From NCBI GenBank assembly GCA_020435965.1, contig JAGQYS010000037.1, forward strand, positions 35,900 to 99,899: 64,000 bases of DNA, given 5' to 3'. Under the pieces are notes generated by a model. That model was not told the origin of the DNA, searched no databases, and was given only the letters and a program-made list of their open reading frames with translations. Origin of the DNA: Flavobacteriaceae bacterium. Lineage in GTDB: Bacteria > Bacteroidota > Bacteroidia > Flavobacteriales > Flavobacteriaceae. Shown piece by piece: positions 13,346 to 21,936 of this stretch. A program made the translations under genes and the position numbers. Within the stretch, counting starts at the first letter, position 1. Each line of letters opens with the position of its first letter.

Positions 13346-14548
13346 ATGAAGTTTGCCATTATTAAAGAGCGTAAAAATCCGCCAGATAGACGTGTTGTGT
13401 TTTCACCTGAAAAACTAGCTGAAGCAAGAAAACAGTTTCCTGATGCTGAGTTTGTTGTAGAGTCTAGTAATATTAGAGTATTTCCAGATTCTGCCTACAA
13501 AGCCTTAGGGTTTAAGGTTACAGACGATGTGTCAGATTGTGATGTCATGATTGGTGTAAAAGAAGTACCAATAGAGAATCTAATTCCTAATAAAAAATAT
13601 TTCTACTTTTCTCATACTATAAAAAAGCAGCCTTATAATAGAAAACTTTTGGTTGCTATGCTAGAAAAAAACATCGAAATGTATGACCATGAAACCATTA
13701 TAAAGAAAAGTGGATCAAGATTGATAGGTTTTGGACGTTATGCAGGTTTGGTAGGGACTTACAATGGTTTTAGGGCTTTAGGGTTACGAGATAATTTATT
13801 CAACTTGCCAAAAGTTGAAACACTTGCAGATTTAGATGAGGTTAAAGCTGAGTTAGACAAAATTACATTGCCTAATATTAAAATTTTACTCACAGGGACA
13901 GGGAAAGTGGCTCAAGGAGCTAAAGAGATTTTAGACCATTTAAAGGTAAAAGAGGTCAGTGATGCACTTTATTTAACCTCTAAATTCACAGAACCAGTTT
14001 ATGTAATGGCAGATGTTATGGAATATGCCAAACGTAAAGATGGGAAAGTAGGTAATAAGCAAGAATTTTATAAAGATCCTTCAGGTTATGAAAGTAATTT
14101 CATGCCTTATGCTAAGGAAACGGATATGTTTGTAGCAGGACATTTTTATGGTAATAACGCACCTTATTTATTTACCAGAGAGGATGCTAAAAGTCCTGAT
14201 TTCAATATCAATCTTGTGGCTGACATTAGCTGTGATGTTGATGGTCCTGTGGCTTCTACCTTAAGAGCTTCAACCATTGCAGATCCTTTTTATGGTTATG
14301 ATGCTAAAACTGAAAAAGAAGTTGCTTTTGATACAAAAGATGCCATAACTGTTATGGCAGTTGATAATTTGCCTTGTGAATTACCTAAAGATGCCAGTGA
14401 AGGTTTTGGAGAGATGTTTTTAGAAAACGTAATTCCAGCATTTTTTAATGGCGATGAAAGAGGGATTTTAAAACGTGCTAAAATTACTGAAAACGGAAAA
14501 CTAACTGAGCGATTTAGTTATCTTCAGGATTATGTTGATGGGAAGTAA
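13346..14548 (+). CDS. Saccharopine dehydrogenase-like / AlaDH-PNT family NAD(P)-dependent oxidoreductase
   Basis: The ATG at 13346 (MKFAIIKERKNPPDRRVVFSP) is preferred over an in-frame codon at 13292, since family members start here. The 400-aa protein has the AlaDH/PNT N-terminal fold. The stretch FYFSHTIKKQPYN matches the catalytic region of lysine-forming saccharopine dehydrogenases, GRYAGLVGTYNGFRALG follows, and LLTGTGKVAQGAKEIL is the nucleotide-binding Rossmann motif. It probably acts in lysine breakdown or a related amino-acid oxidation in the cytoplasm. It is transcribed divergently from ssrA and ends at a shared terminator with cspA. Confidence 0.8.
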   Translation: MKFAIIKERKNPPDRRVVFSPEKLAEARKQFPDAEFVVESSNIRVFPDSAYKALGFKVTDDVSDCDVMIGVKEVPIENLIPNKKYFYFSHTIKKQPYNRKLLVAMLEKNIEMYDHETIIKKSGSRLIGFGRYAGLVGTYNGFRALGLRDNLFNLPKVETLADLDEVKAELDKITLPNIKILLTGTGKVAQGAKEILDHLKVKEVSDALYLTSKFTEPVYVMADVMEYAKRKDGKVGNKQEFYKDPSGYESNFMPYAKETDMFVAGHFYGNNAPYLFTREDAKSPDFNINLVADISCDVDGPVASTLRASTIADPFYGYDAKTEKEVAFDTKDAITVMAVDNLPCELPKDASEGFGEMFLENVIPAFFNGDERGILKRAKITENGKLTERFSYLQDYVDGK

Positions 14549-14563
14549 TTAGGTGTCTAGAAC

Positions 14564-14594
14564 AAAAAAACCAATCAAAATTTTGATTGGTTTA
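14564..14594. terminator. Bidirectional terminator between convergent genes
   Basis: AAACCAATCAAAA pairs with TTTTGATTGGTTT with almost no loop; A and T runs flank it. It serves the oxidoreductase on the + strand and the cold-shock gene on the - strand. Confidence 0.75.
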
Positions 14595-14624
14595 AGCTGT
14601 AATAAAAAAATATATTAGTATTTA

Positions 14625-14816
14625 TTAGACGACTCTAACATTTACTGCATTCATACCTTTTTTACCTTCTTTTAATTCAAACTCTACGTTGTCACCTTGG
14701 TTAATTTCATCAATTAAACCAGTTACGTGAACAAAGTATTCTGTGTTTGAACCTGTTTCTGTAATGAAACCAAAACCTTTAGTTCCATTGAAGAATTTTA
14801 CTGTACCGTTTTTCAC
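14625..14816 (-). CDS. cspA: Cold-shock domain protein (CspA family)
   Basis: The 63-aa protein is a single OB-fold cold-shock domain. RNP1 is KGFGFI (13-18 region) and an RNP2-like EYFVHV follows, with the opening NGTVKFFNGTKGFGF typical of CspA. It binds single-stranded RNA/DNA and acts as an RNA chaperone. The start codon is GTG; no ATG lies close upstream in frame. A leader of about 110 bp before the next gene could hold the cold-responsive 5' UTR common in this family, but no structure is asserted. Confidence 0.95.
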   Translation of the reverse strand: MKNGTVKFFNGTKGFGFITETGSNTEYFVHVTGLIDEINQGDNVEFELKEGKKGMNAVNVRVV

Positions 14817-14928
14817 TGTAATAATATTTAGTTTAGGTAAAAGTACTATTTATAATGTCTTGCTCCTAGTTTTTCTCTAAATTTTACTATTTGATTATGT
14901 AAACTTTGTTTGATAAGTGGTTTGTTTT

Positions 14929-15666
14929 TTACCTTTCTGAAGTGTTTTGGCTAAGCCTGATTTGAATTCTTCTTAAAAGTTCTGTGGCTTGAATTTTATA
15001 GTTTTTTGTCATTGCCAAGTGATTGTTAGTAGCAAGCATATTATGTAGAGCAACACGTTTTCTATAATCTTCGCTTTCTGTAAAATAGGCTATCATTTCA
15101 TCATTAAATTTTCCTTGCGATAAATCAACAAACCAAGAATATTCCCTCAACTCATTTAAGTTTTTCATCACTTCATTTTCTAAGCGCTCATTATTTTTGT
15201 CTATTATTGGTTTGAACAATGAGTAAATCTGAATGATACTTATAATTAAACTGTCTTTTTGGTTTGTAGTTTCGCTCGATAAATTTTTTAAAAGTTCATA
15301 ACCTTTGGTTTGAATATTAAATGGCGAATAAAATGTGGTTAGTGAGGCACATTCTATGCAATCTTTATAATTTTCCTTTTTAAGCTGTTTGTTAATAATG
15401 ATATTACTTTTTACTTGAAGCGTATCATAAAGTCTTACTACCTGACCTGCAACCAAGGTGTCAGTCTCTAAATCATAAGCAACGGTTCTTAAAATATTAT
15501 TAAGTTCTGTTTTTTGTTTTCTGTTTTCGTTCCAGTTATTAACTTGAAGGGCCAATAAAATACCAATCATAACAAGAATAATCTCACCAATTGCGTAAAG
15601 TAAATAGGCAGTTATTTTGTTGTTTTTGAGCATATTCTTTCTGACCTTTCGGAATATCTTAAGCAT
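14929..15666 (-). CDS. DUF6090 family membrane protein (copy 1)
   Basis: The 245-aa protein starts MLKIFRKVRKNML and has one membrane segment at about 20-43 (AIGEIILVMIGILLALQVNNW), the hallmark of DUF6090. A soluble helical region of about 195 residues follows, presumably periplasmic. Function is unknown. Two paralogues lie at 17964 and 18681. It starts 5 bp from the end of the TolB-like gene, so the two are probably co-transcribed. Confidence 0.85.
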   Translation of the reverse strand: MLKIFRKVRKNMLKNNKITAYLLYAIGEIILVMIGILLALQVNNWNENRKQKTELNNILRTVAYDLETDTLVAGQVVRLYDTLQVKSNIIINKQLKKENYKDCIECASLTTFYSPFNIQTKGYELLKNLSSETTNQKDSLIISIIQIYSLFKPIIDKNNERLENEVMKNLNELREYSWFVDLSQGKFNDEMIAYFTESEDYRKRVALHNMLATNNHLAMTKNYKIQATELLRRIQIRLSQNTSER

Positions 15667-15671
15667 TTGAA

Positions 15672-16577
15672 TTAAAGTTTTTCTTTTAAGAGAATTCTAC
15701 AAATTTGCTCATATCCTTGTCTTTTTCCAGTAATTAATAGATTAAGATCTTTTGGCGACCAATTTGGCAAAGTACTTCCTCCGGAATTAAACGTAATTTG
15801 TCTTTTAGATAATCCATCTTTATTCATTAAGAAAATCTCTTGATTTCCTGATTCAGTTGTACTTGAATAAGCAATACGAACACTATTGTTTGACAAATCA
15901 GCAAAATTGTTGTCTACTGTTGATTCTGTAAGGCGTTTTTCCTTTTTTTGTGATATGCTGTAAACATATATTTCATCATTTACATTTTTTGTAAGTTTTT
16001 TAGAAAAATATAAAATAGCATCTCCTAGACTTGTAAATCTTGGGTATGTATTTGCATAAGCGTTATCGATAATTTTTTTGAGCCTTTTGCCATTTACAGA
16101 AATAAAATAAATATTATAGTTATTATCTCTTACTTTATAATTAAAAATCAGTTCCTTACCATTAGGTGCAAACTGAGCGTACATTTTGTTTCCTTTTAGC
16201 TTAATTGGTACTTTTTTTAATGTTCTGTCTGATAAGTCATAAGTGTACAATTCACTTATTCCTGTTCTATCAGATTCAAATAGAATGATGTTTTTATAAG
16301 GATGCCATGTTGGACGTCTGTCATTTGCATCGCTAACAATAATTCGTTCCTGTCTATTGCCATTAATGTCCATGATATAAATTTGCCAATGACCATCTCT
16401 ATTGGATTCAAAAACAATAATTTCTCCATCTTTGTTGTAACTCGCATAACGATTATCTGAATTAGTATGGGTAAGTTGCTCTTCTTTGTAGCCTTTATCT
16501 TGAGCAGAAATAGAAGTGCTAATAATTAAAGCTAAGGTAAAAAAGGATTGTATTATTAAAAGCTTCTTGTTGTGCAT
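15672..16577 (-). CDS. Secreted TolB-like (PD40/WD40-like beta-propeller) protein
   Basis: An N-terminal signal peptide (about 1-25, hydrophobic, ending ISTSISAQ) is followed by five or six PD40 repeats of the form NKDGEIIVFESNRDGHWQIY, NGKELIFNYKVRDNNYNIYF and SPKDLNLLITGKRQG. At 301 aa it holds only the propeller and lacks the TolB N-terminal domain or a peptidase domain. Such periplasmic propellers bind partner proteins or peptides. It is probably co-transcribed with the DUF6090 gene 5 bp downstream. Confidence 0.85.
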   Translation of the reverse strand: MHNKKLLIIQSFFTLALIISTSISAQDKGYKEEQLTHTNSDNRYASYNKDGEIIVFESNRDGHWQIYIMDINGNRQERIIVSDANDRRPTWHPYKNIILFESDRTGISELYTYDLSDRTLKKVPIKLKGNKMYAQFAPNGKELIFNYKVRDNNYNIYFISVNGKRLKKIIDNAYANTYPRFTSLGDAILYFSKKLTKNVNDEIYVYSISQKKEKRLTESTVDNNFADLSNNSVRIAYSSTTESGNQEIFLMNKDGLSKRQITFNSGGSTLPNWSPKDLNLLITGKRQGYEQICRILLKEKL

Positions 16578-16613
16578 CTTTTTGAGGGTAAAAGTGTTTG
16601 AAATTATAATTTC

Positions 16614-16736
16614 TTAATCGCTTTTATTTTTGTCTTTATTTTCTTTTTTCATTTTGATATAACCAGTAACCAAGCGTACACCTAATCTTGCAAATAGGAT
16701 AATGGCAATGACCATGACAATGTCAAATCCATTCAT
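16614..16736 (-). CDS. Small single-pass membrane protein, 40 aa
   Basis: An ATG-started frame on the same strand as the TolB-like gene, ending 36 bp before it. It codes for a short N-terminus, one membrane segment (FDIVMVIAIILFARLGVRLV, about 4-23) and a lysine-rich cytoplasmic tail. Composition and strand support a real small membrane protein; no family is recognised. Confidence 0.45.
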   Translation of the reverse strand: MNGFDIVMVIAIILFARLGVRLVTGYIKMKKENKDKNKSD

Positions 16737-16895
16737 TAAATTTTTGTTTAAGTTACAAAATTACTGAATTTGTACAATTTAACTTTAGCTTTTAATACTT
16801 CTAAAATTTAAATTAAAACTGTTAATAACTATTTATTCACAAATCGCTAAAAATTTTGTATCTTTTTGATTGTTAATATATTAAATATAAATTAA

Positions 16896-17825
16896 ATGAA
16901 AACCTTTTTATATTCAAACAGAAAAGCCCCAAGCCCCCTTTTTTTTAGCTGGTATAGTAAGTTGTTAATTATAGCGTTAGTTGCTCTGGGTTTAACGGCT
17001 TTTGTGCCCACAGATACACTTACTGGTAATTCAACATTAATGTCTGGAGTTGTTTTTGAGATTGAAACTACAAATCACTCACAACCTTCCCAAAAAACAG
17101 AATCTATGGAAGTAATGGTTGAAGGCAGAAATATCAGTATTCAAGTGTTACCAAATGGTCGTAACGGTCGTGGACGCATGATATTTAATGCTTCAAAAGG
17201 TAAAAAAGGAAATGTGTTTTTAACAGATGATGATAAGAAAGAATATTATGTTATAGATGATGCTTTTATAGATAAAATGGCAGGGAATGTTAATACATCC
17301 AAAGGCATGATGGAAAAAGCCATGGAAGGCCTTTCGCCTGAACAACGAAAAATGATTGAAGAAGCACAGAAAAAAAGCGGTAATAAAATGCCAGGATTTC
17401 CAAGTGCAATGAAGTTACCATCTAAACCTGAAATATTGAAAACAGATGAGAAGGCAAATAAAAATGGTTATTCATGTACTAAATATGAAGTGCATAGAGA
17501 TGGCAAAAAAATAAGAGAACTCTGGATAACCAGTTGGAAAAACATTGATGGAGGCAATGAAGCGAAAAATGCTTTTGCAGCCATGAATACTTTTTTTGAA
17601 GACATGAAAGATATGTTTGGTGCTGGAGGCTTTCCTGGAGGAAGCAACCCATACAATGAAATGGTATTGGTGGATGGTTTTCCAGTAGTAGTAAATAACT
17701 TTAATGAGGTTGATGGCTCTTTAGAGGATGAGTCTATACTTAAAAGCACAAAAAGACGGACTTTGGATCCAGCAGATTTTGAACCACCTTCGGGTTATAA
17801 AAGAAGGAGTATGATGCCTAATTAA
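16896..17825 (+). CDS. Secreted DUF4412-type protein, 309 aa
   Basis: A hydrophobic segment at about 25-41 (LLIIALVALGLTAFVP) acts as an unusually late signal or anchor, preceded by a basic serine/proline-rich head. The rest is a DUF4412-like domain: LMSGVVFEIETTNHSQ, MEVMVEGRNISIQVLP, the central MIFNASKGKKGNVFLTDDDK, then NGYSCTKYEVHRDGKKIREL with a lone cysteine. A Met/Gly-rich insert lies around 230-255. The family is a periplasmic beta-rich protein of unknown role. It is transcribed away from the minus-strand genes on its left. Confidence 0.75.
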   Translation: MKTFLYSNRKAPSPLFFSWYSKLLIIALVALGLTAFVPTDTLTGNSTLMSGVVFEIETTNHSQPSQKTESMEVMVEGRNISIQVLPNGRNGRGRMIFNASKGKKGNVFLTDDDKKEYYVIDDAFIDKMAGNVNTSKGMMEKAMEGLSPEQRKMIEEAQKKSGNKMPGFPSAMKLPSKPEILKTDEKANKNGYSCTKYEVHRDGKKIRELWITSWKNIDGGNEAKNAFAAMNTFFEDMKDMFGAGGFPGGSNPYNEMVLVDGFPVVVNNFNEVDGSLEDESILKSTKRRTLDPADFEPPSGYKRRSMMPN

Positions 17826-17963
17826 TAGTGTTAAATAATCAATAGGTCACATTCGGTTTTACAAAACATTATGATAAATGTAATTGCTATGTAAAATCCG
17901 TTCATTCAATTGCTATCCAATATACAAAATTACAGATTTACAAAGTTTTTTTTGTTTTTGTAT

Positions 17964-18677
17964 TCAATTTAACTCTTTAGAGATTATTTCTTGGATATTT
18001 TCAATGGTTTTTATAGTATTCTCAATCCTATCTTTTCCTCCACCAAAATTGTCTCTGTTTATTTTTATTATGTTTTTGGCATTTGATTCTTGTGTAAATA
18101 AAGTTATGTCTTTTGGAATAGCGTAGGTTTTAAATTTTGCATCATCAAAGTCATTTCGCAAAATAGGTATCCATTCTACTTTAAATGTTTCTTCAATATC
18201 TTTAATGGACTCCATAGTGTTTTTGGCTTCGTCATCATAATAAGTACCTAATAAAAATCGTAGTTGTTTGTTTTGTATTTGATCAATCCCTTTTGATTTT
18301 AATACTTCGTATGCATTTGTGAGAGGTTGAAATCGGTCAAATTGGATAATGTCTGCGAGCCAATATTTTAGGCTGTCTTTATCTTGATCTGACCATTTGC
18401 TTTCAAGAATTTTGTTGGAAGATTCTATTGCTTTTTGAAAATTTGATGCAATATTTTGAAGGGTTAATTTGTCTTTTATAAGATTAGCTTGTACTTGAGT
18501 TAATATTTCTGTCTCAAATACTTTGCTTTTACGAGCCTCATTCCAATTATTTATTTGCAAAGCTATGAGGATACCAATAACCACAAGAATAATTTCGCCA
18601 ATAGCATATTTAAGATATTTACCTGTTTTATTCTGTTCCATGAGGTTGTATCGTATTTTTCTAAAAAATTTAATCAT
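17964..18677 (-). CDS. DUF6090 family membrane protein (copy 2)
   Basis: The 237-aa protein opens MIKFFRKIRYNLMEQNKTGK and has a single membrane segment at about 24-43 (AIGEIILVVIGILIALQINN), then a long helical soluble region. It is closest to copy 3, whose first 45 residues are nearly identical, pointing to recent tandem duplication. It starts 3 bp after copy 3 ends, so they share a transcript. Confidence 0.85.
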   Translation of the reverse strand: MIKFFRKIRYNLMEQNKTGKYLKYAIGEIILVVIGILIALQINNWNEARKSKVFETEILTQVQANLIKDKLTLQNIASNFQKAIESSNKILESKWSDQDKDSLKYWLADIIQFDRFQPLTNAYEVLKSKGIDQIQNKQLRFLLGTYYDDEAKNTMESIKDIEETFKVEWIPILRNDFDDAKFKTYAIPKDITLFTQESNAKNIIKINRDNFGGGKDRIENTIKTIENIQEIISKELN

Positions 18678-18680
18678 TTA

Positions 18681-19424
18681 TTACAGCATTTTTAAGATAT
18701 CTTTTGAAGCCACTAACAGATCAGAATAAAACTTTTTTAATGCTTCACTCTGAAAGTATCTTGATGTAATTAATGATTCTAGTGTTTTATCAGCCAAGAA
18801 ATCTTTTTCGTTTAAAGGACTTATTGGTCTTGGATCATCTTTGTAGTAATTTTCTAAAATTTCCCATTCATTATTTCTTTGGAAAATAACAGGATAGTTT
18901 TCATTAATATAAACTTCATATTTACTCTGAATTTGTGTATTTGAAATATGCTCGCGTTCTTGAGCACTTTTAATTAATGCATAGTAATCAAGAATAGCTG
19001 TTTGTAATTCGGTTTTTAAAAACGGAATTTCATTAGACTGAGTCATGGTTTCCATTGCGTTGGTATTTGGTCTAAACTGATATTCTAATAAAAGTTTCGC
19101 TAAATATTTTGAGGTGTAATTATCTATTGGAATTAATGTTTTCATTTGCATCATTAATGAATCTGAATAATTAAAATTATCAATCATATTTTGATGCAAT
19201 TGTGTTAATTGAGCATAGTCTTCATTTAAATTTTGTTTTAAAATAGTTAAGTGATCTGAAATAGATTTATTTATCTTTTTTTCTTCATTCCAATTATTTA
19301 TTTGCAATGCAATGAGAATACCAATAACCACGAGAATGATTTCGCCTATGGCGTATTTAAAATACTTACCAGTTTTATTTTCACTCATAAGGTTGTATCG
19401 AATTTTTCTAAAGAATTTAATCAT
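18681..19424 (-). CDS. DUF6090 family membrane protein (copy 3)
   Basis: The 247-aa protein shares the N-terminal MIKFFRKIRYNLM and membrane block with copy 2 and then diverges into its own helical domain (rich in Gln/Asn, ENYKDDPRPISPL region near 190-205). It lies 7 bp downstream of the three-helix membrane protein of the VWA unit, so it probably belongs to one transcript with it. Function is unknown. Confidence 0.85.
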   Translation of the reverse strand: MIKFFRKIRYNLMSENKTGKYFKYAIGEIILVVIGILIALQINNWNEEKKINKSISDHLTILKQNLNEDYAQLTQLHQNMIDNFNYSDSLMMQMKTLIPIDNYTSKYLAKLLLEYQFRPNTNAMETMTQSNEIPFLKTELQTAILDYYALIKSAQEREHISNTQIQSKYEVYINENYPVIFQRNNEWEILENYYKDDPRPISPLNEKDFLADKTLESLITSRYFQSEALKKFYSDLLVASKDILKML

Positions 19425-19431
19425 AAACTAA

Positions 19432-20427
19432 TCAACTCAATAGATTATAAGTAATCAGCATTTTACCATCTTTTTGCCAACGTATCCAACCTTTGCCTAC
19501 TTCTTTAAAATCATCACCTTGTAATTCCACATACATCCATTCGTTTTGAATTTTTACGGGACGCATAAAGCTGTAAGGTGTAGCAACTGTTCCTGCATAA
19601 TCCAAAGGTTTTACATATACTTTGTAATTTGAAGGCTGCAGAAATTCAACACTATGGATACCTAAAAGGAATTCTGGCCAATATTGTAGTTTTCCTGCAT
19701 ACCTATCTACAAAAGCGGTTTGGTTGTTTGTTGTATTCACAACAACTTCAATAAAATCATGACTTATGGATTTTACTTTAAAATGTAACATGTCATAATC
19801 CAACTTTAAATGGTCTGGGACCAACCAAGGTGGAGCAGTGGCAATATCAAAACCACCATATTCACGTTGTTTAAAGGTAATGCTGTCTGTTGGCATGTGT
19901 TCTTGAACCGACTTTCCTTGAGTTAAGTTTCCATAGAAATACAAAACTTTGTTTTCATAGAAATTAGGTGTAAACATACCTAAACCCATTTCTGATTCTG
20001 ATTGTATTTTAACCTCATAATTCATTAGCATAGCTAACGGCTCCAATTCCTCAGCTTCTGCTGCTGGAGCTGTGGTTTTTGGCGTTGTGGGTTGTTCTCT
20101 TTTTGGAGGATCGTTCTCCAATTTTTCGCGTTGACGTTTCTGATAATTAAAGTAGAAATAAAAAAAAGATGCAAAGATTATAAAAGCTAAAACAACATTA
20201 AGTTTAATAATTAAACGCCTCTTGGCATTATATGCAATAAACAAAGACAGACATAACCCAATAAACGCTCCAATAACACCATAACCAAATACAATGGCTC
20301 CAGCAGCGAGCATTTGCCCTTTTCCAGCTTCTGTAATGCCAGCATAAACCAATCCTAAAAAGAAAAAGGCAATAATGGCTAAAACATACATTAAAAAACT
20401 ATAGGGTTTTGTGAGTTGATGTGCCAT
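19432..20427 (-). CDS. Membrane protein with three N-terminal helices, partner of VWA protein
   Basis: Three membrane segments lie in the first 95 residues (FLMYVLAIIAFFFLGLVYAG, IVFGYGVIGAFIGLCLSLFI and VLAFIIFASFFYFYF). A Pro/Thr/Ala-rich linker (PTTPKTTAPAAEAEELEP, 116-133) follows, then a soluble beta-rich domain of about 195 residues ending WIRWQKDGKMLITYNLLS. No named family is recognised. It begins 2 bp after the VWA gene, so the two are translationally linked and may form a surface or envelope complex. Confidence 0.75.
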   Translation of the reverse strand: MAHQLTKPYSFLMYVLAIIAFFFLGLVYAGITEAGKGQMLAAGAIVFGYGVIGAFIGLCLSLFIAYNAKRRLIIKLNVVLAFIIFASFFYFYFNYQKRQREKLENDPPKREQPTTPKTTAPAAEAEELEPLAMLMNYEVKIQSESEMGLGMFTPNFYENKVLYFYGNLTQGKSVQEHMPTDSITFKQREYGGFDIATAPPWLVPDHLKLDYDMLHFKVKSISHDFIEVVVNTTNNQTAFVDRYAGKLQYWPEFLLGIHSVEFLQPSNYKVYVKPLDYAGTVATPYSFMRPVKIQNEWMYVELQGDDFKEVGKGWIRWQKDGKMLITYNLLS

Positions 20428-20429
20428 GA

Positions 20430-21833
20430 TTAAAAGGTTAATATTTTGGTAACAGTTTCACCTTTTTTTACTTCAATAGTAAACGTTTCTGTTTTGCCTT
20501 TGTGTGCTCCCAAAGTCACAATTTTAACATTGTAGGTTCCAGGATTTAATAAAAACTTACGAGGATTACTGCTATCTGATGTATACGTTCTAGAAGCTGC
20601 GACATTTTTTTTGGTATTCACTTCATGGAAGTTTACTGTGGCATCAATAAGCTCACCACTAGATGTTTGTACACCAATCATGGCAGTGCCTGAATCAAAA
20701 TTATGAGCTAATGGTGTTGTGGCACCAGCTTTAACTTCTACATCTTCAATTTCATGATTAATATTAACACCTTCAATTGCTAATGCCAAGAAAGTGACCT
20801 TGTACTTTCCAGCTGGAACTTCCATTGTTTTTGTGCTTCCATAAGTTCTCGTATTTGCTACTACTTTTCCTGTATGGATATCAAACATTTTTACTATACC
20901 ATCCCAACCTTCATCATTGTTGGTAGTTGTTACCTCTAAAGTACCACCATCAAAACTGATGTTTTCATGTTTAATGTCACCTTCTTTCATTTCAACAGTA
21001 ATGGAAGTCCCAGGAATATCTGTACCTTCTAATGGTGTAATGGAAATGTCGTATTTCCCTGGTGGCAAATATACCCAAGCGGAATCGCGATAGGTTCTGG
21101 AGCCATCAACGGCATCATTGGAGCCAGCTTTAGTGGCCTTAATCCAGGCATCTACTGGTTCACCATTTTTGGTGGCATAAATAGAAAAGTTACCATCTGG
21201 TTCGTCAACGGTTTGAGTAGTGGCTTCAATTAGCCCTTCGCTTAAACCACTCGCATCAGCGGCATCGTAATAGGTCCCGCCACCAGCATCAGCAGCACAT
21301 TTTAACTGTTCGGTTTCACCTTCCTTTAAACCAAAACCAACAATGTGCAATTTAAAGTCGATGCCATCGGTTTTGGCTTTGGCGACTACATCGCAAATAT
21401 TGCCATCGCAAGATTCTATACCATCGGTAATCAAGATAATGGTGGCTTTGGTGTTGTTTTCTTTTAAAGAATTAATGGCTTGTGAAGCCGAACGTGCTAA
21501 AGGTGTTTTACCTAAAGCATTCATTTTGCTTACAGCGTTTGTAACCTCCTTTTTAGAGTTGTTGTTTAAATTAACCAAAAACTCAATATCGTTACAATCG
21601 CCTTTTTTGCGATGACCATAAGCCATGAGGCCTATGTTTTGATTGTCGGGTAAATTGCCTACAGTTGTTGATAAAACATCGGAAGCAATTTCTTTTTTGG
21701 TTTTGCCTTGTAATTGTCCCCACATGGAGCCACTTGCGTCGTAGATAAATAAAATAGGAGATGGAGCGTCCTGTTGTGCGTAAGTTTGCAGAGTTAAACC
21801 TAACACACAACATAGTGTGATTAATAGCTTCAT
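20430..21833 (-). CDS. Secreted von Willebrand factor A domain protein with three C-terminal beta repeats
   Basis: A signal peptide (about 1-19, ending QTYAQ) precedes a VWA domain (about 25-205) with an intact metal-binding DASGSM motif and the later IILITDGIES strand. Three related beta-sandwich repeats follow to residue 467, each with an RTY motif (SRTYRDSAWVYLPPGKYDI, TRTYGSTKTMEVPAGKYKV, SRTYTSDSSNPRKFLLNPG). The intact MIDAS suggests metal-dependent ligand binding at the cell surface. Its gene is directly followed by a membrane partner gene. Confidence 0.88.
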   Translation of the reverse strand: MKLLITLCCVLGLTLQTYAQQDAPSPILFIYDASGSMWGQLQGKTKKEIASDVLSTTVGNLPDNQNIGLMAYGHRKKGDCNDIEFLVNLNNNSKKEVTNAVSKMNALGKTPLARSASQAINSLKENNTKATIILITDGIESCDGNICDVVAKAKTDGIDFKLHIVGFGLKEGETEQLKCAADAGGGTYYDAADASGLSEGLIEATTQTVDEPDGNFSIYATKNGEPVDAWIKATKAGSNDAVDGSRTYRDSAWVYLPPGKYDISITPLEGTDIPGTSITVEMKEGDIKHENISFDGGTLEVTTTNNDEGWDGIVKMFDIHTGKVVANTRTYGSTKTMEVPAGKYKVTFLALAIEGVNINHEIEDVEVKAGATTPLAHNFDSGTAMIGVQTSSGELIDATVNFHEVNTKKNVAASRTYTSDSSNPRKFLLNPGTYNVKIVTLGAHKGKTETFTIEVKKGETVTKILTF

Positions 21834-21896
21834 AATTGTTAGGTTTTAATATTATAAAGATACTAAAAAATGTTATTGATGAGTTGTAAATAATTA

Positions 21897-21929
21897 AAAA
21901 AGAGTAAGTTGTGACTTGCTCTTTTTTTA
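21897..21929 (-). terminator. Terminator of the S9-peptidase/FGE fusion gene
   Basis: AAAAGAG(C/T)AAG arms pair with one G-U wobble around a short loop and are flanked by A and T runs. The site lies 8-40 bp past the stop of the minus-strand fusion gene and before the VWA gene. Confidence 0.7.
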
Positions 21930-21936
21930 GTTTAAA

